From positions 1 through 63,516 of the forward strand of contig VXSC01000038.1 of NCBI GenBank assembly GCA_009838195.1: a stretch of DNA of 63,516 nucleotides. The letters run 5' to 3'. The notes beneath the pieces were generated by a model. It was not told the origin of the DNA. It did not search any database and saw only the letters and a program-made list of their open reading frames with translations. Every line of letters starts with the position of its first letter. Positions within the stretch are counted from its first letter, which is position 1. Source of the DNA: Rhodothermaceae bacterium (lineage in GTDB: Bacteria; Bacteroidota; Rhodothermia; Rhodothermales; Bin80). Position numbers and translations under genes: made by a program. Shown here one piece after another: positions 44,395-53,837 of this stretch.

Positions 44395-47388
44395 ATGTCT
44401 TTCGGTATTCTCCGCCTGGCTGGTACAGTTCCGGTTCTTCTACTCTTCTTCTCACTCCAAGTCAACGCCCAAGTAGGCACGATCGCAGGTCTCATTGTTG
44501 ACGGCGAAAATGGCGAGACCCTTATTGGAGCTACTGCTACAATAGATGGCTCTACACTTGGAGATGCCACCGACCTGAATGGAAGGTACGAATTTATTGC
44601 CGAGCCTGGTACATACACGATGAGGTTCGCTTATTTGGGCTTCTCCACTGTAATGGTAGAAAATGTGGTTGTGGTCGCTGGAGAAATTACCCGACTAGAG
44701 ATCGAACTCCTCCCCGAAGCACTCTCTTACGGAGAAGTAGTGATTACAGCAGATGCAATCGAAGGTTCAGAGGCGAGGCTACTGCGAGAACGTGCCAAAT
44801 CCGTAGCCGTCAGTGACGCAATTGACTCCGAGTCAATCAGTCGATCCGGCTCTGGCGATGCCGCGGCTGCCATGACCAAGGTAACCGGGGCCTCTGTCGT
44901 AGGTGGCCGCTATGTATACATAAGGGGACTCGGTGATCGTTATGCCAATACGACACTCAACGGATCCACACTGCCCAGTGCAGATCCTGATCGAAAAGCA
45001 TTTCAGCTAGATCTATTTCCCGCAGCTCTACTGGAAAATATTGTCACTCTAAAAACATTTACTCCAGATAAACCCGGCGATTTTAGCGGTGGTCTGGTGG
45101 ATGTAGCAACAAAAACCTTCCCCGAGTCCTTTACGCTGCAGTTGTCTGCATCTATGACATACGACGATCAGTCCAGCAGGATTGACCACTTTCTTTCTTA
45201 TGCAGGCAGCAGCACTGACTGGCTTGGATATGATAATGGCTCCCGTGCATTACCAAAGGTTCTAGAAAACAAAGACCCAGAGGATCAATTACCAAGAGAA
45301 TCCGACCTTCGTGATGTACGTCGCGGAGTGACCAACGAAATCCGGACCGATCGTGCGGATTCGCTGAATGCTTTTGCACGAGCATTTAATGGAGTGATGG
45401 CACCTAGTCATCGATCTACGCCCGTCAATCACAGTTTTTCTGCTGCAGCGGGCGGAAGGATGAAATTGTTTGGTCGACCACTCGGAGTCACCGGCAGCCT
45501 CACTTATGGGAGAAGCTACAGCTACTACGATGACGGGGTCTTCAGCCAGTGGCGTTTAGTCGGTGGAGACGTGAACTCCATTGAGAATCTATCCAGTACG
45601 ACGTATTTCGGACCGAATCCCGATCTCGATGTAATTACGCGGGCAGATCCAAGGGAGGCCTCCTCATTTGCAAACATTCGAGGTAGTGATGAAGCCAACT
45701 GGGGGGCATCCGGGACAATTGCGTTCCAGCCCAGCGACAATCATGAGTTGGTCGCCACGATCCTGCGTACCCAAAGTGGGACGAGCCAATCTACCTTGTT
45801 AGGTGGCTTTCGTGATCAAACCGGCGGGACAACATTCATAACGCGTGCCCTTAGCTATCAGGAACGTGCCCTTCAAAGTTTCCAGTTAAGGGGTGAACAT
45901 GCGATTGCTCCCCTTCAAATTGAATGGAAGGCTTCAATTGCGAGTAATTCTCAGGACGAACCTGACTTGCGATTCTTCTCCTCCACCCAGAATATCCGGG
46001 AAAATTCTTCGGGTATTGATACGACTTACTCACTCGGGGGAGGGAATGCACCTCCTCCTCAGCGCTACTTTCGTGACCTGAATGAGGATAGCCGTGGTGC
46101 CGTAGTGGATATCACGATCCCCTTTCGACAATGGTCAGGTTTGGGGGCACGCGTGAAGTTCGGGGGACGTTACGACCTGTCCGAACGAGAATTCCGACAG
46201 CGTCGGTTCGAATATCACGAAGGCCGGGAGATTGACTACAGAGACTTCGAGGGAAATGCCGAAAACTACTTCTCTGAGGAAAATTTCGGCGTATTAGATA
46301 CACTTCAGGTGGGCGATCTTGTTGGATATAACGCCGGCTTATATCTCCAGGAAAACTCACCTGCCCGTGCTAACTACGATGCCTCTCGTGACATTATCGC
46401 GGGATATCTAATGTTAGAGCTGCCGCTCACACCTAAGCTAAAACTCGTTGGTGGAGTCCGATCAGAATCGACCGAAATCGTAACTGAGAGCTATGACCTA
46501 ACGCTGCCGGACTCCCTGCGCAGAGGAGTACTCGATAATCCCGACTGGCTACCATCCATGAACGTAGTGTATGCGATCAACGAAAGCATGAATTTTCGTC
46601 TAGCGGCTACGAGAACACTTGCACGCCCTACGTATCGAGAACTCGCCCCTTTTCAGAGCTTCAATTTTGTTGGGGGTGACATCCAGGAAGGTAATCCCTT
46701 ACTCAACCGAACACTGATTACCAACTATGATATTCGATGGGAGATGTTTGCCCGAGCTGGAGAGATTCTTGCCGTGAGCGCATTTTACAAGGTCTTCCAA
46801 GACCCTATTGAGCGCGTCCTGCGCAATGTTGGAGAAGGTCGATTCGTGTCATTCCAAAATGTGGATCATGCCCGTGTATTTGGTGCTGAATTTGAAGCAC
46901 GCAAACGACTCAACAACTGGACCAATCTCCCAATTCTGAGAGACCTATCAATTAGTGGAAATTTCTCATTGGTCCGCTCTCAGGTAGATATTCCCGAAGA
47001 TGAAATGATCATCATTCGCGCCTCGGATCCAAATGCCAGTAATTCCCGCTCGCTGGAGGGGCAATCCCCCTTTCTTCTGAATCTGAGTACGAGTTACGAA
47101 AATTATAAGCTGGGGACCATCATTGGGGTCTACTATACGGTCTTTGGTGATCGACTCCTGTCCGTCACCGAAGGGGCAACCCCTGATGTTTTTGAAAAAG
47201 CCCGGAGCGACCTGGATGTTACTATCACTCAAGACCTACCTGCGAATCTGCGACTAAAAATCACGGCGAAAAACTTACTCGGGTCAGATGTCCGCCAGAT
47301 TCAAACGTTCAAAAATCGGGCCTACGACTATATCTCCTATTCAAGATCCCGAACGCTTGGAATTGGGATCAGCTATGTAATTGACTAA
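44395..47388 (+). CDS. TonB-dependent receptor with carboxypeptidase-regulatory domain
   Basis: Outer membrane active transporter of 997 aa. The signal peptide ends near VNAQ (residue 26). A carboxypeptidase-regulatory-like domain follows (about 28-115, with IVDGENGETLIGATATI), then the plug (about 120-260) with GGRYVYIRGLGDRYANTTLNG, a segment that marks a distinct receptor clade, and SADPDRKAFQLDLFPA. The rest is a large beta barrel ending in SRTLGIGISYVID, an aromatic-type C terminus suited to BAM insertion. It is divergent from ppk1 and is followed after 151 bases by a T9SS protein gene on the same strand. A phosphate-containing ligand is an inference from neighbours only. Confidence 0.9.
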   Translation: MSFGILRLAGTVPVLLLFFSLQVNAQVGTIAGLIVDGENGETLIGATATIDGSTLGDATDLNGRYEFIAEPGTYTMRFAYLGFSTVMVENVVVVAGEITRLEIELLPEALSYGEVVITADAIEGSEARLLRERAKSVAVSDAIDSESISRSGSGDAAAAMTKVTGASVVGGRYVYIRGLGDRYANTTLNGSTLPSADPDRKAFQLDLFPAALLENIVTLKTFTPDKPGDFSGGLVDVATKTFPESFTLQLSASMTYDDQSSRIDHFLSYAGSSTDWLGYDNGSRALPKVLENKDPEDQLPRESDLRDVRRGVTNEIRTDRADSLNAFARAFNGVMAPSHRSTPVNHSFSAAAGGRMKLFGRPLGVTGSLTYGRSYSYYDDGVFSQWRLVGGDVNSIENLSSTTYFGPNPDLDVITRADPREASSFANIRGSDEANWGASGTIAFQPSDNHELVATILRTQSGTSQSTLLGGFRDQTGGTTFITRALSYQERALQSFQLRGEHAIAPLQIEWKASIASNSQDEPDLRFFSSTQNIRENSSGIDTTYSLGGGNAPPPQRYFRDLNEDSRGAVVDITIPFRQWSGLGARVKFGGRYDLSEREFRQRRFEYHEGREIDYRDFEGNAENYFSEENFGVLDTLQVGDLVGYNAGLYLQENSPARANYDASRDIIAGYLMLELPLTPKLKLVGGVRSESTEIVTESYDLTLPDSLRRGVLDNPDWLPSMNVVYAINESMNFRLAATRTLARPTYRELAPFQSFNFVGGDIQEGNPLLNRTLITNYDIRWEMFARAGEILAVSAFYKVFQDPIERVLRNVGEGRFVSFQNVDHARVFGAEFEARKRLNNWTNLPILRDLSISGNFSLVRSQVDIPEDEMIIIRASDPNASNSRSLEGQSPFLLNLSTSYENYKLGTIIGVYYTVFGDRLLSVTEGATPDVFEKARSDLDVTITQDLPANLRLKITAKNLLGSDVRQIQTFKNRAYDYISYSRSRTLGIGISYVID

Positions 47389-47539
47389 CCTACTCTTCCA
47401 CAAATGTGGATTTGTACCCAAGCTTCCCCGTCAGACCAATACACTAATCTGCGAAGGCTTCGCTGTGTATCACGTTAAGGGAATTCTGCGCAGCTCGCGG
47501 CACTTAACCCAAAAGCTCTCACTGCTCAAACCTAATCCT

Positions 47540-49297
47540 ATGAAATGTTGTTGTACTGCTCGTCTTGCTGCGCTCCTGCTAGTTGTACTCTCCATGGATG
47601 CTGTGGCACAAACTGATGATGTTGAATCTCGTCCCGAGGTTACGGTAACGGATGATGACATCAATGCTGACGATGTAGTTCGATGGACTTCCGATAACGT
47701 ATATGTTTTGGATGGCCTCGTTATCGTTGAGGATGGAGCCCAACTGCATATTGCTGCAGGAACCGTAATTAAAGCAGAAGACAGAACTGGACCAGATGCG
47801 TCTGCACTTGTGATTGCCCGCGGTGGTCAAATATTTGCCGAAGGAACAGCAACACAACCCATCATATTCACCTCAGTCCAGGATAGAATCTCCAGCGTAG
47901 ATTTCCTCACCTATACAGATCGTGGGCTCTGGGGAGGGCTCGTCATTTTGGGTCATGCCACAACTAATAATCCAGGGGATGCTGCCGGCGACTATAAAGA
48001 GATTGAAGGGGTGAATGAACTCGTACCTGATGGGGATACCCGTGCTGAATATGGCGGAGACAATGACGATGACAATTCAGGCGTCGTACGCTATACATCC
48101 ATCCGTCACACCGGAATTAACATCGGTGAATCAGATGGTAACGAGATCCAAGGACTCACTCTGGGTGGCGTTGGATCCGGCACGGTACTTGAAAATATTG
48201 AAGTCTATGCCAGCGGTGACGATGGTGTAGAGTTCTTCGGTGGCACCGTAAATCTTAAGTATTTCGTGAGTGTTTTCAATTCTGATGATGCCATTGACTG
48301 GGACCAGGGTTGGCGCGGAAAGGGGCAGTTCTGGTTTGTGCTTCAGGCACCAGATAAAGCTGGCGCTGCCGCTGAGCAGGATGGTGCAGGTGGAGATGAA
48401 TTCTTCAAACCCTACGCGATCCCACGAATCTACAATGTTACCTATGTCGGCGCCGGATCGGATGCTTCCCCCGAATCAGATCGCGGCGAAATGCTCATGT
48501 TCCGTGATAATACAGGCGGGTTCTACCATAACTCAATCTTCACCCAGTTCAACACAGATAAGGGAGGACATGCACTCCAGATTGAGGACATTGATAAAAC
48601 CGGTAGCACGACGGAAGACAGCCGACGACGGTTTGAAACAGGCGATCTTGGACTGACCCATAATATCTGGTGGGACTTCGGTGTCGGACCTGAGCTGACC
48701 TCTTGGGTTGCAGGCTCCGATCAGGGATTTGTAGCCGCTGTAGTTTCTTACCTTACATCCAATGGCAACACTGCAGCGGATCCGCAGCTACGAGGAATTG
48801 AACGTGGCACCGAAGGAACTGGAATGCTTGACCCAAGGCCACATGCCGGGAGCCCCGCATTCACCAATCCCAGAGCCAGCTATCCTGAAAATGATGCTTT
48901 CTTTTCTGCTACCGACTATATCGGTGCATTTGGCCACTCAAATTGGCTCAGCGGATGGACCGCACTAGATGAACTCGGATACTTGACAGATCTTGCGACT
49001 TCAGTTGAAGGGGCCTTCACAGAAGAATTACCTTCTGAGATTTCGCTTGACCAGAATTATCCCAATCCATTTAATCCCATCACCACGATCAAATTCAACC
49101 TTGATTACACACAGAACATAACCCTTGGAGTGTACGACCTTAGGGGTCGGCAGATAGCTCAGTTGATCAACGCTCCAAAAACGGCGGGCACTTATCGTGT
49201 CACGTTTGACGGAAGTCAACTCGCAAGCGGATTGTATATTTACCAACTGCAGACCGAGAACCAGGTATTTACTCGCAAAATGACACTACTCAAATAG
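47540..49297 (+). CDS. secreted beta-repeat protein with T9SS sorting domain
   Basis: 585 aa from the ATG at 47540, chosen because it directly starts a signal peptide (RLAALLLVVLSMDAVAQ). The mature protein has beta-strand repeats of right-handed helix type, with GLVIVEDGAQLHIAAGTVIKAED and DGVEFFGGTVNLKYFVSVFNSDDAIDW, and is rich in Asp and Gly, as in calcium-binding or cell-surface proteins. It ends in a type A T9SS sorting domain: LDQNYPNPFNPITTIKFNL followed by LGVYDLRGRQIAQL and GLYIYQLQT. It is probably exported to the cell surface, as a partner of the TonB receptor just upstream. Its ligand is unknown. Confidence 0.85.
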   Translation: MKCCCTARLAALLLVVLSMDAVAQTDDVESRPEVTVTDDDINADDVVRWTSDNVYVLDGLVIVEDGAQLHIAAGTVIKAEDRTGPDASALVIARGGQIFAEGTATQPIIFTSVQDRISSVDFLTYTDRGLWGGLVILGHATTNNPGDAAGDYKEIEGVNELVPDGDTRAEYGGDNDDDNSGVVRYTSIRHTGINIGESDGNEIQGLTLGGVGSGTVLENIEVYASGDDGVEFFGGTVNLKYFVSVFNSDDAIDWDQGWRGKGQFWFVLQAPDKAGAAAEQDGAGGDEFFKPYAIPRIYNVTYVGAGSDASPESDRGEMLMFRDNTGGFYHNSIFTQFNTDKGGHALQIEDIDKTGSTTEDSRRRFETGDLGLTHNIWWDFGVGPELTSWVAGSDQGFVAAVVSYLTSNGNTAADPQLRGIERGTEGTGMLDPRPHAGSPAFTNPRASYPENDAFFSATDYIGAFGHSNWLSGWTALDELGYLTDLATSVEGAFTEELPSEISLDQNYPNPFNPITTIKFNLDYTQNITLGVYDLRGRQIAQLINAPKTAGTYRVTFDGSQLASGLYIYQLQTENQVFTRKMTLLK

Positions 49298-49320
49298 GGC
49301 CGAATAATCTATATGGTACG

Positions 49321-49360
49321 AAAAGACCAGGTTTCTCCCATGTGAGGAGCCCGGTCTTTT
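49321..49360 (+). terminator. Rho-independent terminator after the T9SS gene
   Basis: AAAAGACCAGG at 49321-49331 pairs with CCCGGTCTTTT at 49350-49360 with one mismatch, enclosing an inner CTCC/GGAG stem at 49335-49338 and 49346-49349. The right arm ends in TTTT. It lies 23 bases after the stop codon and just before the next gene. Confidence 0.75.
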
Positions 49361-49375
49361 AACTTTACCTCCATC

Positions 49376-50527
49376 ATGGCAGAGACTACCCAGAAAGATC
49401 CTTCTGGAATCAAACGCTTTACCCCACTGCTCCCGGTACTCGGACTACTGGGCGTATTGTTTTGCTTTTTTGTGAGCCTAGAGCTTATGGGGACCTCCAT
49501 GAAACTTCTAGGGAAAGGATTTGCGGCGCAATTGATTGAGACGACGAGCAACCCATTTGTTGCACTCTTTATCGGGATTCTCGCTACCTCCTTAGTCCAA
49601 AGCTCCTCAACGGTCACCTCTCTGGTAGTATCTGCAGTGGCTGGTGGCGGCCTTACTGTTGCAGGTGCAATTCCAATCGTTCTTGGGGCAAATGTTGGCA
49701 CCAGTGTGACAAATACAATCGTTTCATTAGGCCATATTGCAAGAAAGGATGAGTTTGGAAGAGCTATGGGGGCGGCGACGGTTCATGATTTTTTTAACCT
49801 GCTGGCAGTCATACTCTTTTTTCCTCTTGAGTTGGCCTTCGGATTTCTATCGAAATCATCTGCCGCCCTCACAGAGGGAGTCACGGGTGTAGGTGGAGCA
49901 GAACTATTCGACTTTGTCGGCCAGATGACTGCACCAGTCGTGGATAGCCTAGTTCAGTTGATGCTGAATTCAGGCGTGCTCGTGCTGATCCTCGGAGTTC
50001 TTCTACTATTTCTATCCTTGCGCTATCTGGTTGTCCTCCTGCGATCGTTGTTTCTTGGACGTTCCGAACGGCTCATCAATAAGTACCTGTTCGGACCTGC
50101 TCCTATCGCTTTGATATTTGGTACACTCGTAACCATCATGGTGCAGAGTTCCTCCATTACGACCTCGATCACTGTCCCATTAGTTGGTGCAGGCATCGTT
50201 ACCGTTGCGCAAATTTTTCCCTTCGTGTTGGGTGCAAATATCGGCACGACCATCACTGCGTTGCTTGCCGCTCTCGTTCTGGCAAGTGGAGGCGATACAC
50301 TCGGGATCGCTGCTCTACAGGTAGCCCTTGCTCATCTAATCTTCAATTGTTGCGGCGTGCTCACTTTTCTTCCGGTTAAAAAATTACGAGGAATCCCAAT
50401 TATGATGGCCGAGCATTTGGGGGCATTGGTTGTAAAAAATCGTGCATGGGCCGCCGTTTATCTTGGCTGTATTTTCTTTGTGATTCCTCTTCTAGTCATT
50501 CTCTTCACACGCAACTTCAGCTTCTGA
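49376..50527 (+). CDS. Na+/phosphate symporter family protein
   Basis: Inner-membrane protein of 383 aa of the Na/Pi-cotransporter II family. The two repeats each carry the QSSS signature: VQSSSTVTSLVVSAVAGGG (about residues 75-93) and VQSSSITTSITVPLVGAG (about 258-275), with GANVGTSVTNTIVS and GANIGTTITALLAA after them. It is shorter than the NptA type with a C-terminal PhoU domain, so only the transport core is present. It likely imports phosphate with Na+. It comes after a terminator and is therefore transcribed separately from the TonB/T9SS genes. Confidence 0.92.
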   Translation: MAETTQKDPSGIKRFTPLLPVLGLLGVLFCFFVSLELMGTSMKLLGKGFAAQLIETTSNPFVALFIGILATSLVQSSSTVTSLVVSAVAGGGLTVAGAIPIVLGANVGTSVTNTIVSLGHIARKDEFGRAMGAATVHDFFNLLAVILFFPLELAFGFLSKSSAALTEGVTGVGGAELFDFVGQMTAPVVDSLVQLMLNSGVLVLILGVLLLFLSLRYLVVLLRSLFLGRSERLINKYLFGPAPIALIFGTLVTIMVQSSSITTSITVPLVGAGIVTVAQIFPFVLGANIGTTITALLAALVLASGGDTLGIAALQVALAHLIFNCCGVLTFLPVKKLRGIPIMMAEHLGALVVKNRAWAAVYLGCIFFVIPLLVILFTRNFSF

Positions 50528-50671
50528 ACTACCCGGCCTCTGCGGTGAACATGCATTGCGGAGGTGCCTACTAAGCGATCACTATCTGCCCCAGCGATCA
50601 CGTGATCACCAGTCGGACCGTGCTCATCCAAAGCTACACAGAGATTGCATGACCGCTAGGTTCTGATTGTG

Positions 50672-51199
50672 TTACCACCCTTGCCGGTCTCGTAGATTCG
50701 TGATATGTGCGATATGGTGAAGCCCGTGCCATGCATAAATAATCAGAAAATCCTGGCAGGAGCGGATTCCGTCTTCTGGGTGATCGACCTGGGATCCCCA
50801 GTCATCATCATCCATCGCCTGCATAAGCCTACACCACCGGCGATGCAGCGCGTCCAATAGGGCAAGTGATTCCTCCACTGGACCGTCACAAGCATCAGGT
50901 AAGCGGGCCCACTGATCTTGATCGTAGGCCTTAATCTTCGGCGAATCTTCGGTTAGCGCCCATCTAAAGCGAATATACGCATTTAGATGGCTGTCTGCAA
51001 TATGATGTACAAGTTGCCGAACCGTCCAGCCATCGGGGCGATAGGGAGTCCCCAATTGATTGTCATTTAATCCTGCTACTGCTTGTCGAAGCAGCGCTGG
51101 AGCGGATGCAATTGCATCGATACGATTCTTTCGCTCTGATTCAGAGATTTCCTTCAGCAACTGAGGAGTGCCGATGGGATAACGTAATGGGTCAGGCAT
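50672..51199 (-). CDS. DinB/YfiT-like metal-dependent hydrolase
   Basis: 175 aa protein from the ATG at 51199, with the family start MPDPLRYPIG. It has a four-helix-bundle DinB_2 layout with the metal ligands in LVHHIADSH (about residues 64-72) and WHGLHHIAHI near the C terminus (about 158-167). Members include the bacillithiol transferase YfiT/BstA and enzymes of unknown substrate. Thiol transfer is a possible function here but cannot be shown. It lies downstream of the SDR gene on the same strand, with a hairpin between. Confidence 0.85.
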   Translation of the reverse strand: MPDPLRYPIGTPQLLKEISESERKNRIDAIASAPALLRQAVAGLNDNQLGTPYRPDGWTVRQLVHHIADSHLNAYIRFRWALTEDSPKIKAYDQDQWARLPDACDGPVEESLALLDALHRRWCRLMQAMDDDDWGSQVDHPEDGIRSCQDFLIIYAWHGLHHIAHITNLRDRQGW

Positions 51200-51272
51200 T
51201 TTCACTAAAGATTATTTACTGGTTTACTTTCCTCGTCCCCGCATTACATTGTGGCTACGAGGGCGACTCAAC

Positions 51273-51306
51273 CCGCAATCATCATCTGAGGCAATGATGA
51301 TTGCGG
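51273..51306 (-). promoter_or_regulatory. strong 13-base-pair hairpin between SDR and YfiT-like genes
   Basis: CCGCAATCATCAT at 51273-51285 and ATGATGATTGCGG at 51294-51306 form a perfect stem with an 8-base loop. On the minus strand the sequence after the stem is GC-rich and has no T-run, so it is not a classic terminator. On the plus strand a T-rich stretch (51315-51320) follows. It may be a processing site, attenuator or a protein-binding site. Confidence 0.5.
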
Positions 51307-51362
51307 TGGATCAATTGTTTTCTCTATACGGATGGAGAATAGAATTCGCATAAATCCTACCC

Positions 51363-52052
51363 CTATATATCTCCTTCTGCAGGTCTGAGTAATAATTCTT
51401 CGACAACAGTACGGGAACTCAGCCTCCATGCGTCAACGATGCAACGAGCAACATCCTCTGGAGACATAAACCGATCTTCTGGTAACGTGGTCCCAGCCCA
51501 GCTTGGCGTGAGCGTAGCCCCTGGAAGAATTGTTGTAATCCGCACGCCCGTGTCGAGCGTCTCGGCCCGAATAGCTCTAGCGAGTCCGAGTAGCCCATGC
51601 TTTGCCGCACAATATGCGGATGCACCTGCATAACCCTTTATGGATGCTACGGATCCGACAAAGAACACGTGACCCGATGTGGCTGCAATCATGGTAGGAA
51701 GCAGGTTTTTCGTGACCAGGAAACATCCGGTCAGATTCGATTCAATCTGCTCCTTAAATAGATCCGGCGCGGTGTCCAGAAATGGTTTCCCCACGAAATG
51801 CCCTGCATTGTTGACAAGCACATCTGGAGATGATTGAAATATTTCACGGATCTCATTACAGGCACTCTCCACCTGGGCTTCATCCGTGATATCGCATATT
51901 AATGGGTGAGCATTTGTTGAATTTGCTACCGCCTCCAAACGGCTTTCTGAGCGCCCAATCAGGACCATCTCATGGGAGCCGTCTTGGTAAAAAGATTTAG
52001 CGATTGCAGCACCAATACCGCTACTGGCCCCAGTGATTACAATTTTAGCCAT
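51363..52052 (-). CDS. SDR family oxidoreductase
   Basis: NAD(P)H-dependent short-chain dehydrogenase (229 aa). The cofactor loop TGASSGIG is at residues 7-14, VLVNNAGHF (about 79-87) stabilises the Rossmann fold, FFVGSVASIKGYAGASAYCAAKHG (about 131-154) holds the Ser and the Tyr-x3-Lys active site, and ILPGATLTP follows. The substrate cannot be inferred. It is transcribed away from the phosphoribosyltransferase gene. Confidence 0.9.
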   Translation of the reverse strand: MAKIVITGASSGIGAAIAKSFYQDGSHEMVLIGRSESRLEAVANSTNAHPLICDITDEAQVESACNEIREIFQSSPDVLVNNAGHFVGKPFLDTAPDLFKEQIESNLTGCFLVTKNLLPTMIAATSGHVFFVGSVASIKGYAGASAYCAAKHGLLGLARAIRAETLDTGVRITTILPGATLTPSWAGTTLPEDRFMSPEDVARCIVDAWRLSSRTVVEELLLRPAEGDI

Positions 52053-52434
52053 TAAATAGATATTCGCAGATGATAATTGTCCGACAACTCGCTCTTACGG
52101 TGGGCAATTGAGTTAAGTTTATGAACCCTTTCGATGAAACACATTTTCCCGCTGACAAACAGATTTCCCTGCAGGACGTCTTTATACTGGCATTGGTTCG
52201 ATTTTGGCCACAAACTCGCAAAAACATCCACACCCGATTACTAAATCTTCCTGCCCTATTTTATTAAGAGAAAACCTCGGTTCAAGGAGCAGGAATCTAC
52301 AAACGGTAGTGAACAGCGGCACGCTTTTGGCACGAATCACAAAGGAGCAGTTTTTATAGCTGGCAACCACTATTTATACCTATGCGATCCAGAACATCCC
52401 CAGTACGAATTTCTAACAACCAATCCCCGTAATT
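52053..52434. other. divergent intergenic region
   Basis: 382 bases between the SDR and the phosphoribosyltransferase genes. Short open frames on both strands lack features of real proteins. Both promoters should be here. No repeat or RNA gene was recognised. Confidence 0.35.
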
Positions 52435-52857
52435 GTGACGACCGTATCCCCCCTCCAATCCATAGCGTTTGAAACTATCGGTGAAGCCTTGAGGAACACC
52501 GAACTTCCTGCAACTGACCTAGTAGTTGGAATTGGATCGGGTGGAGTCGTGCCGGCAGTATTGGCTGCGTACGAATTAGGAACCCCAATGCGCGTCCTAT
52601 GGCTGAATTACCGAGGAATCGATAATGTACCCATCCATCCAATTCCCCAGCTATCCCAGCCTTTTTCACTGCCTCCAGGAACAAAGAGAGTCCTCCTAGT
52701 AGATGATGTAGTGGTTTCTGGCAAGACTCTGGAAGCTGCAGGAAAATTGCTGCCACAGACCGAAATTACAACCATGGCGCTCAAAGGAAAAGCCGATATC
52801 GTACTCTTTCCTAACATCCAATCGTGCGTGCAATGGCCCTGGAATCCAATTAGATAG
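52435..52857 (+). CDS. phosphoribosyltransferase domain protein
   Basis: 140 aa from a GTG start. A type I phosphoribosyltransferase fold is indicated by LVVGIGSGGVVPAVLAAYELG (about residues 28-48) and the PRPP loop VLLVDDVVVSGKTLEAAG (about 84-101). The hood region that would fix the base is short, so it could be a xanthine/hypoxanthine-type enzyme or a regulatory PRT protein. It lies seven bases before the aldo-keto reductase gene, which suggests one transcript. Confidence 0.8.
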   Translation: MTTVSPLQSIAFETIGEALRNTELPATDLVVGIGSGGVVPAVLAAYELGTPMRVLWLNYRGIDNVPIHPIPQLSQPFSLPPGTKRVLLVDDVVVSGKTLEAAGKLLPQTEITTMALKGKADIVLFPNIQSCVQWPWNPIR

Positions 52858-52864
52858 CTTAACC

Positions 52865-53824
52865 ATGAATCGAAGAGATTTTGTTCAATGGATCCTTGCT
52901 GCTGGATCCGCTGGGTTTGTTCATCAGCAATCATCGGGCAATTCCAGTGAATTGCCCCGTCGCCCGTTTGGCCGCACAAACGAAGAAGTAACGATGCTTG
53001 GCTTAGGCGGATGGCATATCGGGCGGATGAATGCGCGAGATGCCCAAGCCACTATTGAGTCCGCAATGGAAGGGGGTGTCCGTTTTTTTGATTCTGCCGA
53101 ATCCTACCAAAATGGCCGGAGTGAGCGTTATCTCGGAGAATTTCTTGTCCCGCAATACCGGGAAAAAGTTTATCTGATGTCAAAGACAACTGCGACGACT
53201 TCCGAAGGAGCTCGCAGGCATCTTGAACAAACATTAGAGCGGCTCAGAACGGATTATTTGGATTTGTGGCAGATGCATGCGATTACTAGCCCGCAGGATG
53301 TTGATCACCGAATCAGCGAGGGTGTCCTCGATGTGATGGAGGAGGCACTTGCCGAAGGAAAGACACGGCATATCGGTTTTACGGGACATACTGACCCTGC
53401 TGCCCACCGCCACCTACTAGACTTGACGGATATTTTTCATTGTGTTCAATGCCCAGTTAATGTGGCTGATGTGAGCTATAAGAGCTTTACAAGAACCGTG
53501 ATGCCCACCGTGGTCGAACGCAATATGGGAATGATCGCCATGAAAACTCTCGCAAATGGTGGATTTTTTGGAGGATCTTCCCATGGTCAGCACGGAAACA
53601 GACCACGCGTCGTACCCAACCGCCTTTCCGTTCAGGAGGCCCTCCACTTTGTGTGGTCTCTACCAGTCAGCGTGATTGTAACCGGCCCAGATAACATTGA
53701 ACAGTTAGAAGAAAAAATTTCTTTGGCACATACATTTTCCGGCCTTTCTGAGGAGGAACGAGTAGAACTCATTGAACGCGTGGCAGACATGGCCGGGCGC
53801 GGAGTGGAATTCTATAAGGCATAG
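52865..53824 (+). CDS. Tat-exported aldo-keto reductase
   Basis: 319 aa NAD(P)H-dependent oxidoreductase of the aldo-keto reductase fold. A twin-arginine-like start (NRRDFVQWILAAG) suggests export. The catalytic tetrad is visible: Asp and Tyr in FFDSAESYQNG (about residues 72-82), Lys in YLMSKTTAT, His in DLWQMHAIT. No C-terminal iron-sulfur motif is present. It overlaps nothing, and the following gene begins 13 bases after its stop, so all three (PRTase, reductase, exported domain protein) may be one transcript. Confidence 0.88.
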   Translation: MNRRDFVQWILAAGSAGFVHQQSSGNSSELPRRPFGRTNEEVTMLGLGGWHIGRMNARDAQATIESAMEGGVRFFDSAESYQNGRSERYLGEFLVPQYREKVYLMSKTTATTSEGARRHLEQTLERLRTDYLDLWQMHAITSPQDVDHRISEGVLDVMEEALAEGKTRHIGFTGHTDPAAHRHLLDLTDIFHCVQCPVNVADVSYKSFTRTVMPTVVERNMGMIAMKTLANGGFFGGSSHGQHGNRPRVVPNRLSVQEALHFVWSLPVSVIVTGPDNIEQLEEKISLAHTFSGLSEEERVELIERVADMAGRGVEFYKA

Positions 53825-53837
53825 TACCCGACCGAAA

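Noticed and set aside
50596..50607. GATCACGTGATC palindrome after the Na/Pi symporter gene
   Set aside because: A 12-base palindrome alone is too short to call as an operator or terminator and has no neighbouring T-run.
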